Source: CBDBBY01 sp965203215
Lineage (GTDB): Bacteria; Pseudomonadota; Alphaproteobacteria; Rhodobacterales; Rhodobacteraceae
Direction of reading: 5' to 3'
Assembly: GCA_965203215.1 (NCBI GenBank)
Contig: CBDBBY010000001.1
Span: 2,852,001-2,916,000, forward strand
Length of the DNA stretch: 64,000 bases
Both the position numbers and the translations under genes were made by a program. The notes beneath the pieces are model-generated. The model saw only the letters and a program-made list of their open reading frames with translations, was not told the origin of the DNA and made no database searches. Of the stretch, positions 17,109 to 26,879 are shown one piece after another; positions within the stretch are counted from its first letter, which is position 1; each line of letters starts with the position of its first letter.

Positions 17109-18685
17109 GGTAACAGCCCAAGGCGCTCATCGATCAAGTCGGCAGTTGGCCTTACGCCGTAAAGCGCAATGAACCCTCCGAAACGCGGACCTTGGCTCGA
17201 CCCGAGAAGCACCTCGTAGATCGCGCGAAACCAATCCCGCATCGGCTCGAATTCATGTTTCCGTCCGATCGCGTAAACGAGCTTCTGCAGCTCTTCCGCA
17301 TCTGTTCCACCCTCAAGCTTCAGCAATTCGGAACGAAGATCCGCGAGCGCCGCCGATTCCTTGGGATCTGCGTCCCGGAATTTTCGATCAGGCGCCACGC
17401 GCCTTGTGAAATACCTCGCGGCGCGCTCCACAGCGGCCGCCAGGTCCGGATTGTTTTCCGGCGTGGCCGACGGCTCGTAGTTCCTGATGTAGCCCCAAAT
17501 GACGTCTGTGTCGGGTGCCGATGCAACCGAAGCGATGTTGAGCAGCATGGAGTACGTCAGAATCATATTCGACTTCGGAGGGCTGCCGCCATGTATGTGC
17601 CAGACCGGGTTGTTGAGCTTGCCCGCTGAATCCTGATTCTGAAAATTGTCCAGATCTCTGTGGTAGTCGTCGACCGCCTTCGGAATAACGCCGAAATACA
17701 AGCGTTTCGCCGTCTGCGGCTTCTGGTACATGAAATAGCTCAAGCTCTCGGGCGAGGCGTACTCGAGCCATTCTTCCATCGTAAATCCGGTCCCGGTCGT
17801 TTTGGAAATCTTCTGTCCGTGCTCGTCCAAGAACATTTCATACGCGAACCCGACCGGCGCCCGCTTTCCAAGCGCCCTGCAAATCTTCACTCCCAATTCG
17901 GCTGACGGAATCAGATCTTTGCCGTACATCTCGTAGTGCACGTCCAAGGCGGCCCAGCGCATCGCCCAGTCGGGCTTCCATTGCAGTTTGACGTTCCCGC
18001 CCGTGACCGGCACCTTGATTCTTTCGCCGTCGGGTTCCTGATAGACAATCGTTCCTTCGTCGGCGTTCCGCTCCAGAGTTGGAACCTGCAGCACCCTTCC
18101 GGACTTGGGACTGATGGGCAAAAACGGCGAATATGTCTCCTTTCTGCTTTTGTCGATTTTCCCCAGCGACGGCAGCATGATCTCCATGATGTCGTCGTAC
18201 CGTTCGAGCATGCGCAGCAGCATCTCATCGAATCTGCCGGTCGCGTAATATTCGGTCGATGATGCGAATTCGTAATCGAATCCGAACTCGTCCAAGAACG
18301 CTCTGAGCCGCGCATTGTTGTGGTCCGCAAAGCTCTCGTGCGTTTCGAAAGGATCGCGGACTTTGCTCAAAGGAAGGTGCAGGTCCTGCGCCAACTCGTC
18401 CCGATTGGGCACGTTCAGCGGCACCTTTCGCATTCCATCCATGTCGTCCGAAAAGCAAAGCAGCCTTGTCGGCCTGTCCGACAGTTCTTCAAAGGCGCGA
18501 CGGATCATCAAAGTCCGAGCGACTTCGGCGAATGTCCCGATGTGGGGAAGGCCCGACGGTCCGTACCCCGTCTGAAACAGCACCTCGCCGCGTTCGGTTC
18601 CCGAGGCTTGCAAACGGTCGAGCAGTTTTCGAGCCTGAGCGAACGGCCACGCCTTCGACGCTCGGGCTGTATCAGCGGAATTCAT
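17105..18685 (-). CDS. lysK: Class I lysyl-tRNA synthetase
   Basis: 526 residues from ATG 18685. The class I signatures are present: the HIGH equivalent YGPSGLPHIG at 41-50 and the KMSKS equivalent KISKTTG at 292-298. It charges tRNA(Lys) in the cytoplasm. The class I form is typical of alphaproteobacteria, spirochaetes and archaea instead of the class II LysS found in most bacteria. An upstream in-frame start at 18736 is less likely because residues before M18 do not resemble the family. It is co-translated with the DUF3800 gene. Confidence 0.95.
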   Translation of the reverse strand: MNSADTARASKAWPFAQARKLLDRLQASGTERGEVLFQTGYGPSGLPHIGTFAEVARTLMIRRAFEELSDRPTRLLCFSDDMDGMRKVPLNVPNRDELAQDLHLPLSKVRDPFETHESFADHNNARLRAFLDEFGFDYEFASSTEYYATGRFDEMLLRMLERYDDIMEIMLPSLGKIDKSRKETYSPFLPISPKSGRVLQVPTLERNADEGTIVYQEPDGERIKVPVTGGNVKLQWKPDWAMRWAALDVHYEMYGKDLIPSAELGVKICRALGKRAPVGFAYEMFLDEHGQKISKTTGTGFTMEEWLEYASPESLSYFMYQKPQTAKRLYFGVIPKAVDDYHRDLDNFQNQDSAGKLNNPVWHIHGGSPPKSNMILTYSMLLNIASVASAPDTDVIWGYIRNYEPSATPENNPDLAAAVERAARYFTRRVAPDRKFRDADPKESAALADLRSELLKLEGGTDAEELQKLVYAIGRKHEFEPMRDWFRAIYEVLLGSSQGPRFGGFIALYGVRPTADLIDERLGLLP

Positions 18686-19025
18686 AATTTTGTCACTGCT
18701 TGCTTGATGCGGATCAGTTCCTAGTTCCGGCAGCAATCAGGGTCAACAATCCGATGCCGCATCCGATGCCATCCGCGAGAAAGAGATGCGATGCCGTTCA
18801 TCCGTTCCTTCAATTGAATTGGTCTGCGCCCGCATTGTTTTGATTGCGTTTTTTGGTGCCGGGAAGATCGGCTTTCGGCACGCGCCTACCGCTCGACGCA
18901 CGGTCAACGATGCATCACTGTTCAAATTCCCGTACCGAACATGTCACAGTTCGGGCAATAGTGATAACTTCCGCACGGTCAGCGACGGATCGACGAATGC
19001 GTCGAATTGAATCAGGACTCGATTA
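18686..19025. other. Divergent spacer between lysK and cobA
   Basis: About 340 bases. I see no coding frame. I looked for a cobalamin riboswitch ahead of cobA and did not find the B12 box. The run of T residues near 18850 is not preceded by a clear stem. Confidence 0.4.
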
Positions 19026-19883
19026 TTGAACTGCGTCGAAAACAGTCATGCCAGCGAATCCTTGCGGACACTTCGCATCTCCACTCAGCCCGAATTCGTG
19101 CCGGGTCTCGTATGGCTGATCGGCGCGGGACCGGGGGATCCCGGGCTGATGACGCTGCACGGCTATAATGCGTTGCGCGAGGCGGATGCGGTTGTCTACG
19201 ACGCTCTGGCGAATCCTGAAATTCTCGAATGGTGCCGAAGCGACGCGCATCGGATTTTCGCGGGCAAAAGGGGAGGCCGACCGTCTCCGACGCAAGGCGA
19301 CATTTCGCTTAGGCTGATTGATCTTTCTCGCCAAGGAAAGCGCGTTGCCAGACTGAAGGGCGGCGACCCGTTCGTTTTCGGTCGCGGCGGCGAGGAAGCG
19401 CTTGCTTTGGTTCGAGCCGGCGTCCAGATCCGCGTAACGCCGGGAATTACCGCAGGTATCGGCGGGCTTGCCTACGCCGGCATCCCTGTCACCCATCGGG
19501 ACACAAATCAAACTCTGACATTCATAACCGGCCACGACCAAAAAGGGGCTTCGCCGGGATCAATCAATTGGAACGGAGTCGCGAGCGGCTCCCATACCAT
19601 TGTAATGTACATGGCGATCAAGCACCTGCACAAAATCACCGAAAGACTAATCGCTGCCGGCTGCCGGCCGGATGAACCGGTGGCGGTCGTATGCAATGCG
19701 ACCCTCCCTGACCAGGACGTCATTGAGGCGACATTGGATCGAATTGCGGATGAAGTTAAGCAACGCGCAATTTCCGCTCCCGCCGTGATCTGCGTCGGGA
19801 AAAACGTCCTCTTGCGGAAAGCGATCAACTGGATTGCACAGCTGCAGGGCGAATCGCCGGAATCGCTTGATCCTTTGTCATAG
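19026..19883 (+). CDS. cobA: Uroporphyrinogen-III C-methyltransferase
   Basis: 285 residues from TTG 19026; GTG 19098 (just before GLVWLIGAG) is an alternative start nearer the domain. SAM-binding motifs GAGPGDPGLMT and LKGGDPFVFGRGGEE are those of SUMT, which converts uroporphyrinogen III to precorrin-2, the entry step of cobalamin and siroheme synthesis. No CysG-type dehydrogenase domain is attached. It is 10 bases upstream of cobB on the plus strand, facing the other cob genes. Confidence 0.93.
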   Translation: MNCVENSHASESLRTLRISTQPEFVPGLVWLIGAGPGDPGLMTLHGYNALREADAVVYDALANPEILEWCRSDAHRIFAGKRGGRPSPTQGDISLRLIDLSRQGKRVARLKGGDPFVFGRGGEEALALVRAGVQIRVTPGITAGIGGLAYAGIPVTHRDTNQTLTFITGHDQKGASPGSINWNGVASGSHTIVMYMAIKHLHKITERLIAAGCRPDEPVAVVCNATLPDQDVIEATLDRIADEVKQRAISAPAVICVGKNVLLRKAINWIAQLQGESPESLDPLS

Positions 19884-19893
19884 CCTTTTGCCG

Positions 19894-21234
19894 ATGGCCA
19901 GCCGCAAACAATTCGAGAAGGAGCTTTCCGGAATCGTCATTTCCGCATGCGCATCCTCCGCGGGAAAGACGACCGTGACGCTGGCGATTCTGCGCGCGTT
20001 CAAGAACAGCGGAGTCCGCGTTCGGGGCGCGAAGGGCGGGCCGGACTACATTGATCCTCAGTTCCACGAAGTTGCGTGCGGCTGCTCGTCCGTGAATCTG
20101 GACGCTTGGGCCATGAACGACACGATGCTGCGTTCGATGGCAATGCATGAATTCTGCGGCGAAGAAACCGAGTTTCTGATTGTCGAAGGAGCCATGGGCG
20201 TGCTCGACGGAGCCGGCATGTCCGGTGAAGGCAGCACCGCTGCGTTATCCGAGTCGCTTGGACTCCCAGTCGTTCTGGTCTTGGACGCGAGCAAGCAAGC
20301 TCGCTCGGCAGTGCTGGGTTCGCTCGGGCTCAAGGTTGCCCGGCCGGATTTGAATCTTGCGGGGGTCATCCTGAACAATGTCGGTTCGCCGAGGCATGAA
20401 TCCATCCTGCGCAATTCATTCCGATCTGAAGCAATCCCGGTCTTCGGGTCTGTTCCACACGATGCAAATCTAGGCTTGCCCGACAGACATTTGGGGCTGG
20501 TGCCCGTCGGCGAGCACGAAGCGGCCGAGCGCTGGATGGAATACGCGGCGAGCATCGCCGAGCGGCACGTTGATCTGGACGCCCTTCGATCAATTGCGTC
20601 TCCAATCTCGTGCAAAACGAATAACCCCATCTCTGTCGGGATTGATCCGCTCGGACAGAAGATCGCGGTCGCGCGCGACGACGCTTTCGCATTCGCTTAT
20701 CCGCACTTGCTGTCGCATTGGCGGCAGGCGGGCGCGGAAATGGAGTTTTTTTCGCCCCTCGCGGATCAGCCGCCTCCGGCCGACGCGGACGCGGTTTTTC
20801 TTCCGGGCGGCTATCCGGAACTCCATGCAGGCGCGATTTCGGCGGCGGCGCAATTTCGCGACGGGATGCGCCGCGCCGCGCGGCGGAACGCCCGCATATA
20901 CGGCGAGTGCGGCGGATACATGGTCCTCGGGAAAGAGCTTCAGGACAAAGACGGCGAGCGGCACGAAATGCTGGGATTCCTGGCGCACCGAACCACCTTC
21001 AAATCAAGGCGCCTTCATCTCGGATACAGGGTGCTGAAGGCGAAACCCGGCGCTCCGTTCTCGGGAGCGTATTCCGGCCACGAGTTCCATTATTCGCAGC
21101 TTCAAGAGCCCGAGCACGGCAACCCGCTGTTCGCAGCTTGCGACGCGGACGGGAATGCGTTGCCGGATTCAGGGGGCATCGACCGCAATGTAAGCGGTTC
21201 ATTTGCCCACTTGATCTGCGTCAGACCGGCTTAG
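19894..21234 (+). CDS. cobB: Cobyrinic acid / hydrogenobyrinic acid a,c-diamide synthase
   Basis: 446 residues from ATG 19894. The P-loop SSAGKTTV is at 21-28, and the C-terminal glutamine-amidotransferase domain has the nucleophile C339 in GECGGY. It amidates the a and c side chains of the corrin ring using glutamine and ATP. It overlaps the convergent cobM gene by 14 bases at the 3' ends. Together with cobA it forms the plus-strand half of the cob region. Confidence 0.93.
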   Translation: MASRKQFEKELSGIVISACASSAGKTTVTLAILRAFKNSGVRVRGAKGGPDYIDPQFHEVACGCSSVNLDAWAMNDTMLRSMAMHEFCGEETEFLIVEGAMGVLDGAGMSGEGSTAALSESLGLPVVLVLDASKQARSAVLGSLGLKVARPDLNLAGVILNNVGSPRHESILRNSFRSEAIPVFGSVPHDANLGLPDRHLGLVPVGEHEAAERWMEYAASIAERHVDLDALRSIASPISCKTNNPISVGIDPLGQKIAVARDDAFAFAYPHLLSHWRQAGAEMEFFSPLADQPPPADADAVFLPGGYPELHAGAISAAAQFRDGMRRAARRNARIYGECGGYMVLGKELQDKDGERHEMLGFLAHRTTFKSRRLHLGYRVLKAKPGAPFSGAYSGHEFHYSQLQEPEHGNPLFAACDADGNALPDSGGIDRNVSGSFAHLICVRPA

Positions 21235-22006
21235 GCTTGCTCCGCGCGCCGACCTTCGGACGCAGTATATGCGGGTGGCCCTCGTCGTAGAGCGAGCTGT
21301 CGGGAAAGTCCGATTCCGCCAGCGCCTTTCCGACAATGATCAATGCGGTCCTCGTAAGCTTATGCTTGCGAATTATGGCCCGAAGCTGGCCAAGCGTCGT
21401 TCGAATTACCAGCTGGTCCGGCCATCCGACCCGATACGCGATCGCGGCGGCGCATTCCTTTCCGTAATGCGGAATAAGCTTCCGCTCGATTTCCGCTGCG
21501 TTCCGGACGGAGAGATGGATGGCAAGCGTAGCGCCGGACCGACCGAACTCTTCAAGGTCTTCGCCGGGCGGCATTTCCGTCGATTTCATGGAGGTTCGCG
21601 TCAGGATCACCGATTGAGCGATGCCGGGGACGGTAAGCTCCTGGCCGAGCGCGGCTGCAGCCGCGGCGAAGGCCGGGACGCCGGGAATGATCTTGTATTG
21701 GATGCGGTTTAGTCGAAGTTGCCGAATCTGCTCTGCGATCGCGCCGTACAACGACGGGTCGCCCGAGTGCACGCGGGCGACGTGCTTTCCGGCGGCGTCG
21801 GCCCGCTTGATCAACTGCATGATCTGGCCCAAGTGCAACCTCGACGTGTCGTGGACTTCCGTCCGCGCCGACGCATGGCCGATGACCTCTTTCGGAACAA
21901 GAGATCCGGCGTAGAGGCAGACCGGGCAGGACTCGATCAATTGCCGGCCCGCCACTGTCAACAGTCCCGGGTCTCCCGGCCCGGCGCCGATGAAGTAGAC
22001 CGTCAT
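21221..22006 (-). CDS. cobM: Precorrin-4 C11-methyltransferase
   Basis: 261 residues of the tetrapyrrole-methylase fold: GAGPGDPGLLT at the N-terminus, HSGDPSLYGAIAEQ and the VPGVPAFAAAAA region. The SLVPKE and DTSRLHL segments are those of CobM/CbiF, which methylates C11 of precorrin-4. Its ATG overlaps the CbiG-CobJ stop by four bases, so it is the last gene of the cobH-L-I-J-M operon. Confidence 0.92.
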   Translation of the reverse strand: MTVYFIGAGPGDPGLLTVAGRQLIESCPVCLYAGSLVPKEVIGHASARTEVHDTSRLHLGQIMQLIKRADAAGKHVARVHSGDPSLYGAIAEQIRQLRLNRIQYKIIPGVPAFAAAAAALGQELTVPGIAQSVILTRTSMKSTEMPPGEDLEEFGRSGATLAIHLSVRNAAEIERKLIPHYGKECAAAIAYRVGWPDQLVIRTTLGQLRAIIRKHKLTRTALIIVGKALAESDFPDSSLYDEGHPHILRPKVGARSKPKPV

Positions 22007-23841
22007 GCATCCGGGCTCCCTAAGAGTCGCGGCCCGTAGCCTCGCGGAGTGTAGGAGTGCCAGCCTTCGCTGCCTTTCGAGCGGTCGCCCAGCCGAAAGG
22101 CCCTCGACTCCTGATTGCCGACAATGACGACCGTCATCATGTCGGTCAGAGAAACATCCAGATCCGCCAATTTGATCAATCGGATCGCCTCGTCGGCGCG
22201 CCCGAGATTTTTCGCCAGGAGCACAGGGGTTTCGGGCGAACGGTTTCGCAGCAAGATGTCCCGCGATTTGTTCAACAGACTTCGTCGGCGCTTCGACGCC
22301 GGATTGTAGAATGCGGTCACGAAATTGCCTGCGCCCGCGGCTTCCACCCGTCGAATGATTTCCGCTTCGGGAGTCAGCAGGTCGGAGAGGGAAATCGCGC
22401 AGAAATCGTTGCCCAGCATAGCGCCGACGCGGGCGGATGCCGCCTGCATGGCGGTGATTCCCGGAACGCAGACCACTTCCACGCGTTTCGCGGGTTCGGA
22501 AACCGACCCTTCGAAATCGCCTTCAAGCAATTCCATCACAAGGGATCCCATCGCATAAATGCCCGCGTCGCCGGACGTGACCAGAGCGATGTTCCGCCCG
22601 AGAGCAGCCTGTTCAAGCGCGTATTTGCAGCGCGCGACCTCTTCGCCCAATTTGAACCTGCGCGATGGGATTGACGCGAATTCCTCCCCCGCCAAGTCCA
22701 AGTACTTGCTGTATCCGACAAGCTCGTCCGCCTGCCAAAGGTGCCGCACAGCTTCCGGAGTCCGCCATTCGCGGTCACCCGGGCCGATGCCGACGATTGA
22801 AAGCCGTCCTCGCTTCATCCCTTTGCGGCCGCCGCCGGGCCCGATGCGCGCGAGCGCGCAGGTGGCGTTGGCGGATTTCCGTTTGTAAATTTCCAGAGCT
22901 CCTTCCGGCCCCGCCGCCGCCAATGCGGCAGCTTCGCATACGCCGCGGCTTCCGACCGCCGCCCGCACGACCTCGGAAGGATTTTCCAGGCGAGCGGATT
23001 CTTCGTTCAATTCGCCAGCTGAATAAAAGCGCGCAGGAACGCCGAGTTCGGCGGCAAGCGCATGAACCGCCGCTTCGTCCGATTTGACATCGATCGAGTA
23101 GACGCCTTTCACCGCATGCATCGAGATGCCGGAATCAGCAAGCGAGCGATTGACCAATCCGATCAGTTCCCAAGCGCTGCATCCGCGCGAACAGCCCACC
23201 CCCAATGCAAAAGACTGCCGACGATAGGTCAATGCCTCGGCGCCGTCGGCTTGCACAATGACCGGTCCGTCTTCGTCGAGCGATCCGGTCCGGTCGGCAT
23301 CCACCGCATCAATCAGCGGCGCCAGCCAAGTCGCCTCGCCCGAAACCCGGACTTTGGCTCCCGCGAGGACCGCAGCGGATGCGGATTTCACGTCCCAAGG
23401 ATTTTCGAGGCGCCAGCCTGTCGGCGGGTCGTCCAAGGCCACCCCCAGAACGGCATCGCTCGCGGTCGTGACGGCAGCTTTGCAACCCAAAGCGTCGGCA
23501 ATCGCGACCGCGATCGAATTGGCGCCCCGATGCCCTCCCAAAAGCGGCACGACTGCGCTGCCGTCGTCCGCAACGCAGATGACCGGCGGCTCAGTCAGCT
23601 TGCTGCGTAGAACCTGCGCCAGCGACCTGATCAGGATTCCTGCGGCGCAGACTCCGACGACAGCCCGTCCGGCTTGGAAATGCTCCCGCAATTGCGAGCC
23701 GACATCGGACTTTCCCGGATCAGGCTTGAGCAGGCTGAACCCACGAAAGACAATCGGAGCATCAAGCGCCAAGCTGACCTTGCGGGCGGTTTCGAGGCTC
23801 GATTCGCCAAGAGCGAAGATAACGGTTTCAGTTTGAGGCAC
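22003..23841 (-). CDS. cobJ: CbiG-CobJ fusion: CbiG-like domain plus precorrin-3B C17-methyltransferase
   Basis: 612 residues from GTG 23841, chosen because it begins right at the CbiG domain (PQTETVIFALGESS) and overlaps cobI by only 14 bases; a longer start at 23916 would add 25 unrelated residues. The first ~325 residues are CbiG-like, with the central VADDGSAVVPLLGGHRGAN motif and the C-terminal GVGCSRGCS domain. The last ~270 residues are CobJ (SIVGIGPGDREWRTPEA, SGDAGIYAMGSLV, FYNPASKRR). CobJ methylates C17 and contracts the ring; CbiG opens the lactone in the anaerobic route, so its fusion to a CobJ in an otherwise aerobic-style set is notable. Confidence 0.9.
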   Translation of the reverse strand: MPQTETVIFALGESSLETARKVSLALDAPIVFRGFSLLKPDPGKSDVGSQLREHFQAGRAVVGVCAAGILIRSLAQVLRSKLTEPPVICVADDGSAVVPLLGGHRGANSIAVAIADALGCKAAVTTASDAVLGVALDDPPTGWRLENPWDVKSASAAVLAGAKVRVSGEATWLAPLIDAVDADRTGSLDEDGPVIVQADGAEALTYRRQSFALGVGCSRGCSAWELIGLVNRSLADSGISMHAVKGVYSIDVKSDEAAVHALAAELGVPARFYSAGELNEESARLENPSEVVRAAVGSRGVCEAAALAAAGPEGALEIYKRKSANATCALARIGPGGGRKGMKRGRLSIVGIGPGDREWRTPEAVRHLWQADELVGYSKYLDLAGEEFASIPSRRFKLGEEVARCKYALEQAALGRNIALVTSGDAGIYAMGSLVMELLEGDFEGSVSEPAKRVEVVCVPGITAMQAASARVGAMLGNDFCAISLSDLLTPEAEIIRRVEAAGAGNFVTAFYNPASKRRRSLLNKSRDILLRNRSPETPVLLAKNLGRADEAIRLIKLADLDVSLTDMMTVVIVGNQESRAFRLGDRSKGSEGWHSYTPRGYGPRLLGSPDA

Positions 23842-24532
23842 TTCGGTCTGGCCTGCGAACCAAGATTGTTGAAAAATAGGGCGCCGATCCCTCGAAATCC
23901 GCCAGAGGAGAAACAACCTGAGTCGGCAGCGACGCGTGGGAGACGAAAACCGAGTGCGGCGTCAAGCCGAGCCGATCAAGCACTTCGCGAATTTTCCCGA
24001 TGTGCCGTCCGACTTTCATGATGACCGCCGCTTCGCAATGCGCCAACCGCAATTCAAGATCGGCTCCGCCCATGGTTCCGGGAAGAATCGATATCGACTC
24101 GCTGCGCCGGGACAGCGGCAACCCCGCTGCCGAGGCGCAGGCCGTCATCGACGTGACGCCGGGCACGATTTCGACCCGGAAACGACTCGAGAGCCGCTCA
24201 AAGAGATACATGAACGAGCCGTAGAAGAATGGATCCCCTTGGCATAGAACCACGACGTCGCGATTGTCCTCCAGATGCCGGGAGACCTCGGCTGCGGCAT
24301 TGTCGTAGATTTCCGAGGTGTCGAACGGATCCGAAACCATAGGAACGACAATCGGTATTTCCACGGCGTCGGGTCTGATTCTTTCTTTGGCGATGTTTCT
24401 AGCGAAACTGACGCCCGTGTCCGGCGCGGGATAAGCGACGACCTGCGCGTTGCGAATGAGCCTGTCGGCCTTGAGGGTCATCAATTCGGGATCGCCGGGT
24501 CCCAGACCTACGCCGTACGCCGTTCCGGTCAC
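23828..24532 (-). CDS. cobI: Precorrin-2 C20-methyltransferase
   Basis: 234 residues from GTG 24532, which overlaps the cobL stop (GTGA). The open frame extends upstream inside cobL but only from this GTG does the methylase fold begin (GTAYGVGLGPGDPELMT). Motifs CQGDPFFYGSFMYL and VPGVTSMTACASAAGLPL are those of CobI/CbiL. It methylates C20 of precorrin-2. Confidence 0.92.
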   Translation of the reverse strand: MTGTAYGVGLGPGDPELMTLKADRLIRNAQVVAYPAPDTGVSFARNIAKERIRPDAVEIPIVVPMVSDPFDTSEIYDNAAAEVSRHLEDNRDVVVLCQGDPFFYGSFMYLFERLSSRFRVEIVPGVTSMTACASAAGLPLSRRSESISILPGTMGGADLELRLAHCEAAVIMKVGRHIGKIREVLDRLGLTPHSVFVSHASLPTQVVSPLADFEGSAPYFSTILVRRPDRSASN

Positions 24533-25740
24533 TTCACGTATCTCCACTGGGTCACAGGCATCAAGGCGTCCCAGCCTCGAAGCGTCCCCACCGGCCGCGC
24601 GCGGCTCACTGAAATCCGCGTAAGTTCGCCCCCGCATTCCTGATGCATGCGAGCCAGCCGACCTTCGCTCTCCAAGGTCACCGCGTGCGCGACCACGCGG
24701 CCGAAAGGCTTGACGCGCTCGACGGCGAGACGAGCGGCTTCGCAACTCAAGCCTCCGCCGATGAAAACGGCATCGGGGTCGGGAAGTTCAGAGAATGCGT
24801 CCGGCGCGCGCCCGGCCACAAGCTGCAGCCTCGGCGCGCCCAGCCGTTCCGCATTCCGCTTCGCTGTCTCACGGCGACTTTGTTTCGGCTCGATTCCGAT
24901 CGCGAGGGCATCCCGAGCAGCCCTCATCCATTCTATGGAAATCGATCCTGCCCCGGATCCGACATCCCAAAGCAATTCCCGCGGCCTCGGCGCCAGCGCC
25001 GCTAGGGCAAGCACTCTCAATTCCCTCTTCGTGAAATTGCCGTCCGATTCAAAAGCGTTGTCCGGCAAGCCCGGCCCCCTCGGCAAAACCTTCGTCGAAT
25101 TGTCGGCCATGCACTCAATGCAGAGCGTATGGAAGGAAGGCACTTCCTCAGCCCGCACTCCCTCGGCCCAATGCCGGGCGGTTTCAGTGCGAGATGATTC
25201 ACTTTTTCCGCCAAGCGAGCCAAGAACGGTCAACTGACTTTCGCCGTAACCGTCCCGATCAAGCATGCGGCCGATCTCTCCGGGCGCCTCCGACCCTGCC
25301 GTCAGGACGATCAGTCGGGAACCCGGATAAACATAAGGAAGCAATTGCTCGACGGGTCGGCCATGCGCCGTAAGCGTCTCGACATCCGCCAAACTCCAGC
25401 GCATCCGTGCGCACGCAAGCTGGAACGCCGACAATTGCGGGTGGAACCGAATCTCGCCGGCGGGCATGTGTCTCAGCAGCAGCGCGCCGGCCGAGTACCA
25501 AAGAGGGTCTCCGGTCACCAGCAGGGCGACCCTCCTGCCCGCCATTTCCTTGATCGAGCCTATCGCTTCCGAAAACGGGCTCGGCCATTCAACCCGTTCC
25601 GCCTCGAGATGCGGCGCAAGACCGTGATGACGGCTGCCGCCAATCACAATATCGGCTTCCTCCAACGCATCGCGCGCTTGACCGGACAAGCCGTCGTAGC
25701 CGTCTTCACCGATCCCGATCACATCGATCCAGACTGTCAA
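24529..25740 (-). CDS. cobL: Precorrin-6Y C5,15-methyltransferase (decarboxylating), CbiE-CbiT fusion
   Basis: 403 residues. The N-terminal CbiE domain (1-200; IGIGEDGYDGLS, VTGDPLWYSAG) is followed by the CbiT methyltransferase/decarboxylase domain (about 210-403; SAM motif LWDVGSGAGSISIEW). It performs two methylations and a decarboxylation of precorrin-6Y. It overlaps cobH and cobI by four bases on each side. Confidence 0.94.
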   Translation of the reverse strand: MTVWIDVIGIGEDGYDGLSGQARDALEEADIVIGGSRHHGLAPHLEAERVEWPSPFSEAIGSIKEMAGRRVALLVTGDPLWYSAGALLLRHMPAGEIRFHPQLSAFQLACARMRWSLADVETLTAHGRPVEQLLPYVYPGSRLIVLTAGSEAPGEIGRMLDRDGYGESQLTVLGSLGGKSESSRTETARHWAEGVRAEEVPSFHTLCIECMADNSTKVLPRGPGLPDNAFESDGNFTKRELRVLALAALAPRPRELLWDVGSGAGSISIEWMRAARDALAIGIEPKQSRRETAKRNAERLGAPRLQLVAGRAPDAFSELPDPDAVFIGGGLSCEAARLAVERVKPFGRVVAHAVTLESEGRLARMHQECGGELTRISVSRARPVGTLRGWDALMPVTQWRYVK

Positions 25741-26420
25741 CTGCCGAAGCCTTCTCTTGGCCTGCCTGGATCAGGCTCCGCAAACTGGCGCTCGGATGCC
25801 AGGATGGACAACGCGTTCAGCGCCGCCGCCGCCATGGCCGACCCGCCTCGGGTTCCGGGAAGCGTCAAATACGGTATTCCGCGCGAATCTCGCGCAAGCT
25901 CCTCTTTGCTTTCAGCCGCGCCCACGAATCCCACAGGGAAACCGATGATCAGCGCAGGACGGGCCGCGCCGTCGTCGATAATTTCCAGCAGCCGGAACAG
26001 TGCGGTCGGAGCATTTCCGATCACGACGACAGAATCTTCCAGAGCAGGCTTCCAAAGCTCCACGCCGGCGGCGGAGCGAGTTGTTTTCATCCGCGTCGCG
26101 AGGTCGCGAACCTCCGGACTGTCGATCATGCTTTGAACAGCATTGTCCTGCGGCAGCAATTGCCGCGTCACTCCCGCCGCGGTCGCATTGGAATCGCACA
26201 GCACAGTCGCGCCTGATGCGAGCGCCTTGGCCCCGACAATCGCGAAATCATCGGAGTACTTCAATTCGGCTGCGACGTCCGGCATTCCGCACGCATGGAC
26301 GATCCGGCAAATGACCGGAACTGCCGTTTCGGGCGCTAGCGAGAGCGCTTTCCGGGTGCGGGTCCTGACAATCTCGAAACTTTTTTCGTAAATCAGGCTC
26401 GGATCTTGGATGTAATTCAT
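25737..26420 (-). CDS. cobH: Precorrin-8X methylmutase
   Basis: 227 residues from ATG 26420 (MNYIQDPSLIYEKSF), the normal CobH start; a longer frame at 26483 adds 21 unlike residues. The catalytic histidine is H42 in RIVHACGMPD, and VIGNAPTALF and PVGFVGAAESKE are family motifs. It moves the C11 methyl to C12. It is the first gene of the five-gene minus-strand cob operon. The window holds no cobG, cobK, cobF, cobN/S/T or transport gene. Confidence 0.94.
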   Translation of the reverse strand: MNYIQDPSLIYEKSFEIVRTRTRKALSLAPETAVPVICRIVHACGMPDVAAELKYSDDFAIVGAKALASGATVLCDSNATAAGVTRQLLPQDNAVQSMIDSPEVRDLATRMKTTRSAAGVELWKPALEDSVVVIGNAPTALFRLLEIIDDGAARPALIIGFPVGFVGAAESKEELARDSRGIPYLTLPGTRGGSAMAAAALNALSILASERQFAEPDPGRPREGFGS

Positions 26421-26879
26421 GGTCTGGAAGACAGATGGCAAAGGGCGCACGCCGGTCCCGACATACGCCTTGAATGCGGGCAATGACCATTCAAGCTTTT
26501 GTTTGATCGTTCTCCTTGGCTCGCCACTGCTCCGAAGAAGTGAATCGAGTTCCGCGACTTTATGAATTGAGTCCTAGGCAAGCGCGCCGGCGAAACAGCA
26601 AATTGAACTGAGGCATTCATCTTCGGATCCACTTCGGTTCGCGACCATGCAGCGCTCTCGCGAGCCGCCCTCTTGCATCAGAATTCATCACGGCAAGCAA
26701 GTGAATACCTTCGGCCTTCTCGAAGCCGGAGGCTTCCGCCGCTCGCTTCGCGAATGACGTCTTCAGGGGACGCAATCCCAGCTTGCGTCCTGCCTGCAAT
26801 TGATCGCCTTCACCGGAATGCGTCGTGAAGCCTCAAGGATGAGTCGCCCCGCCGTGTTCCGCCGAGGGGTGCGGAAGGC
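26421..26879. other. 460-bp spacer upstream of cobH without a supported gene
   Basis: A 60-codon TTG-initiated frame at 26617-26799 (minus) has no ribosome-binding site and no recognised motif. No B12 box or terminator was found. I see nothing else. Confidence 0.4.

Noticed and set aside
18745..19025. Possible cobalamin riboswitch ahead of cobA
   Set aside because: A GGTGCCGGGAA-like stretch exists near 18855, but the B12 box and the conserved GCCACTG-type core are missing.
26617..26799. 60-codon TTG frame on the minus strand upstream of cobH
   Set aside because: No ribosome-binding site, no recognised motif, and it lies alone in a spacer; too weak to call.
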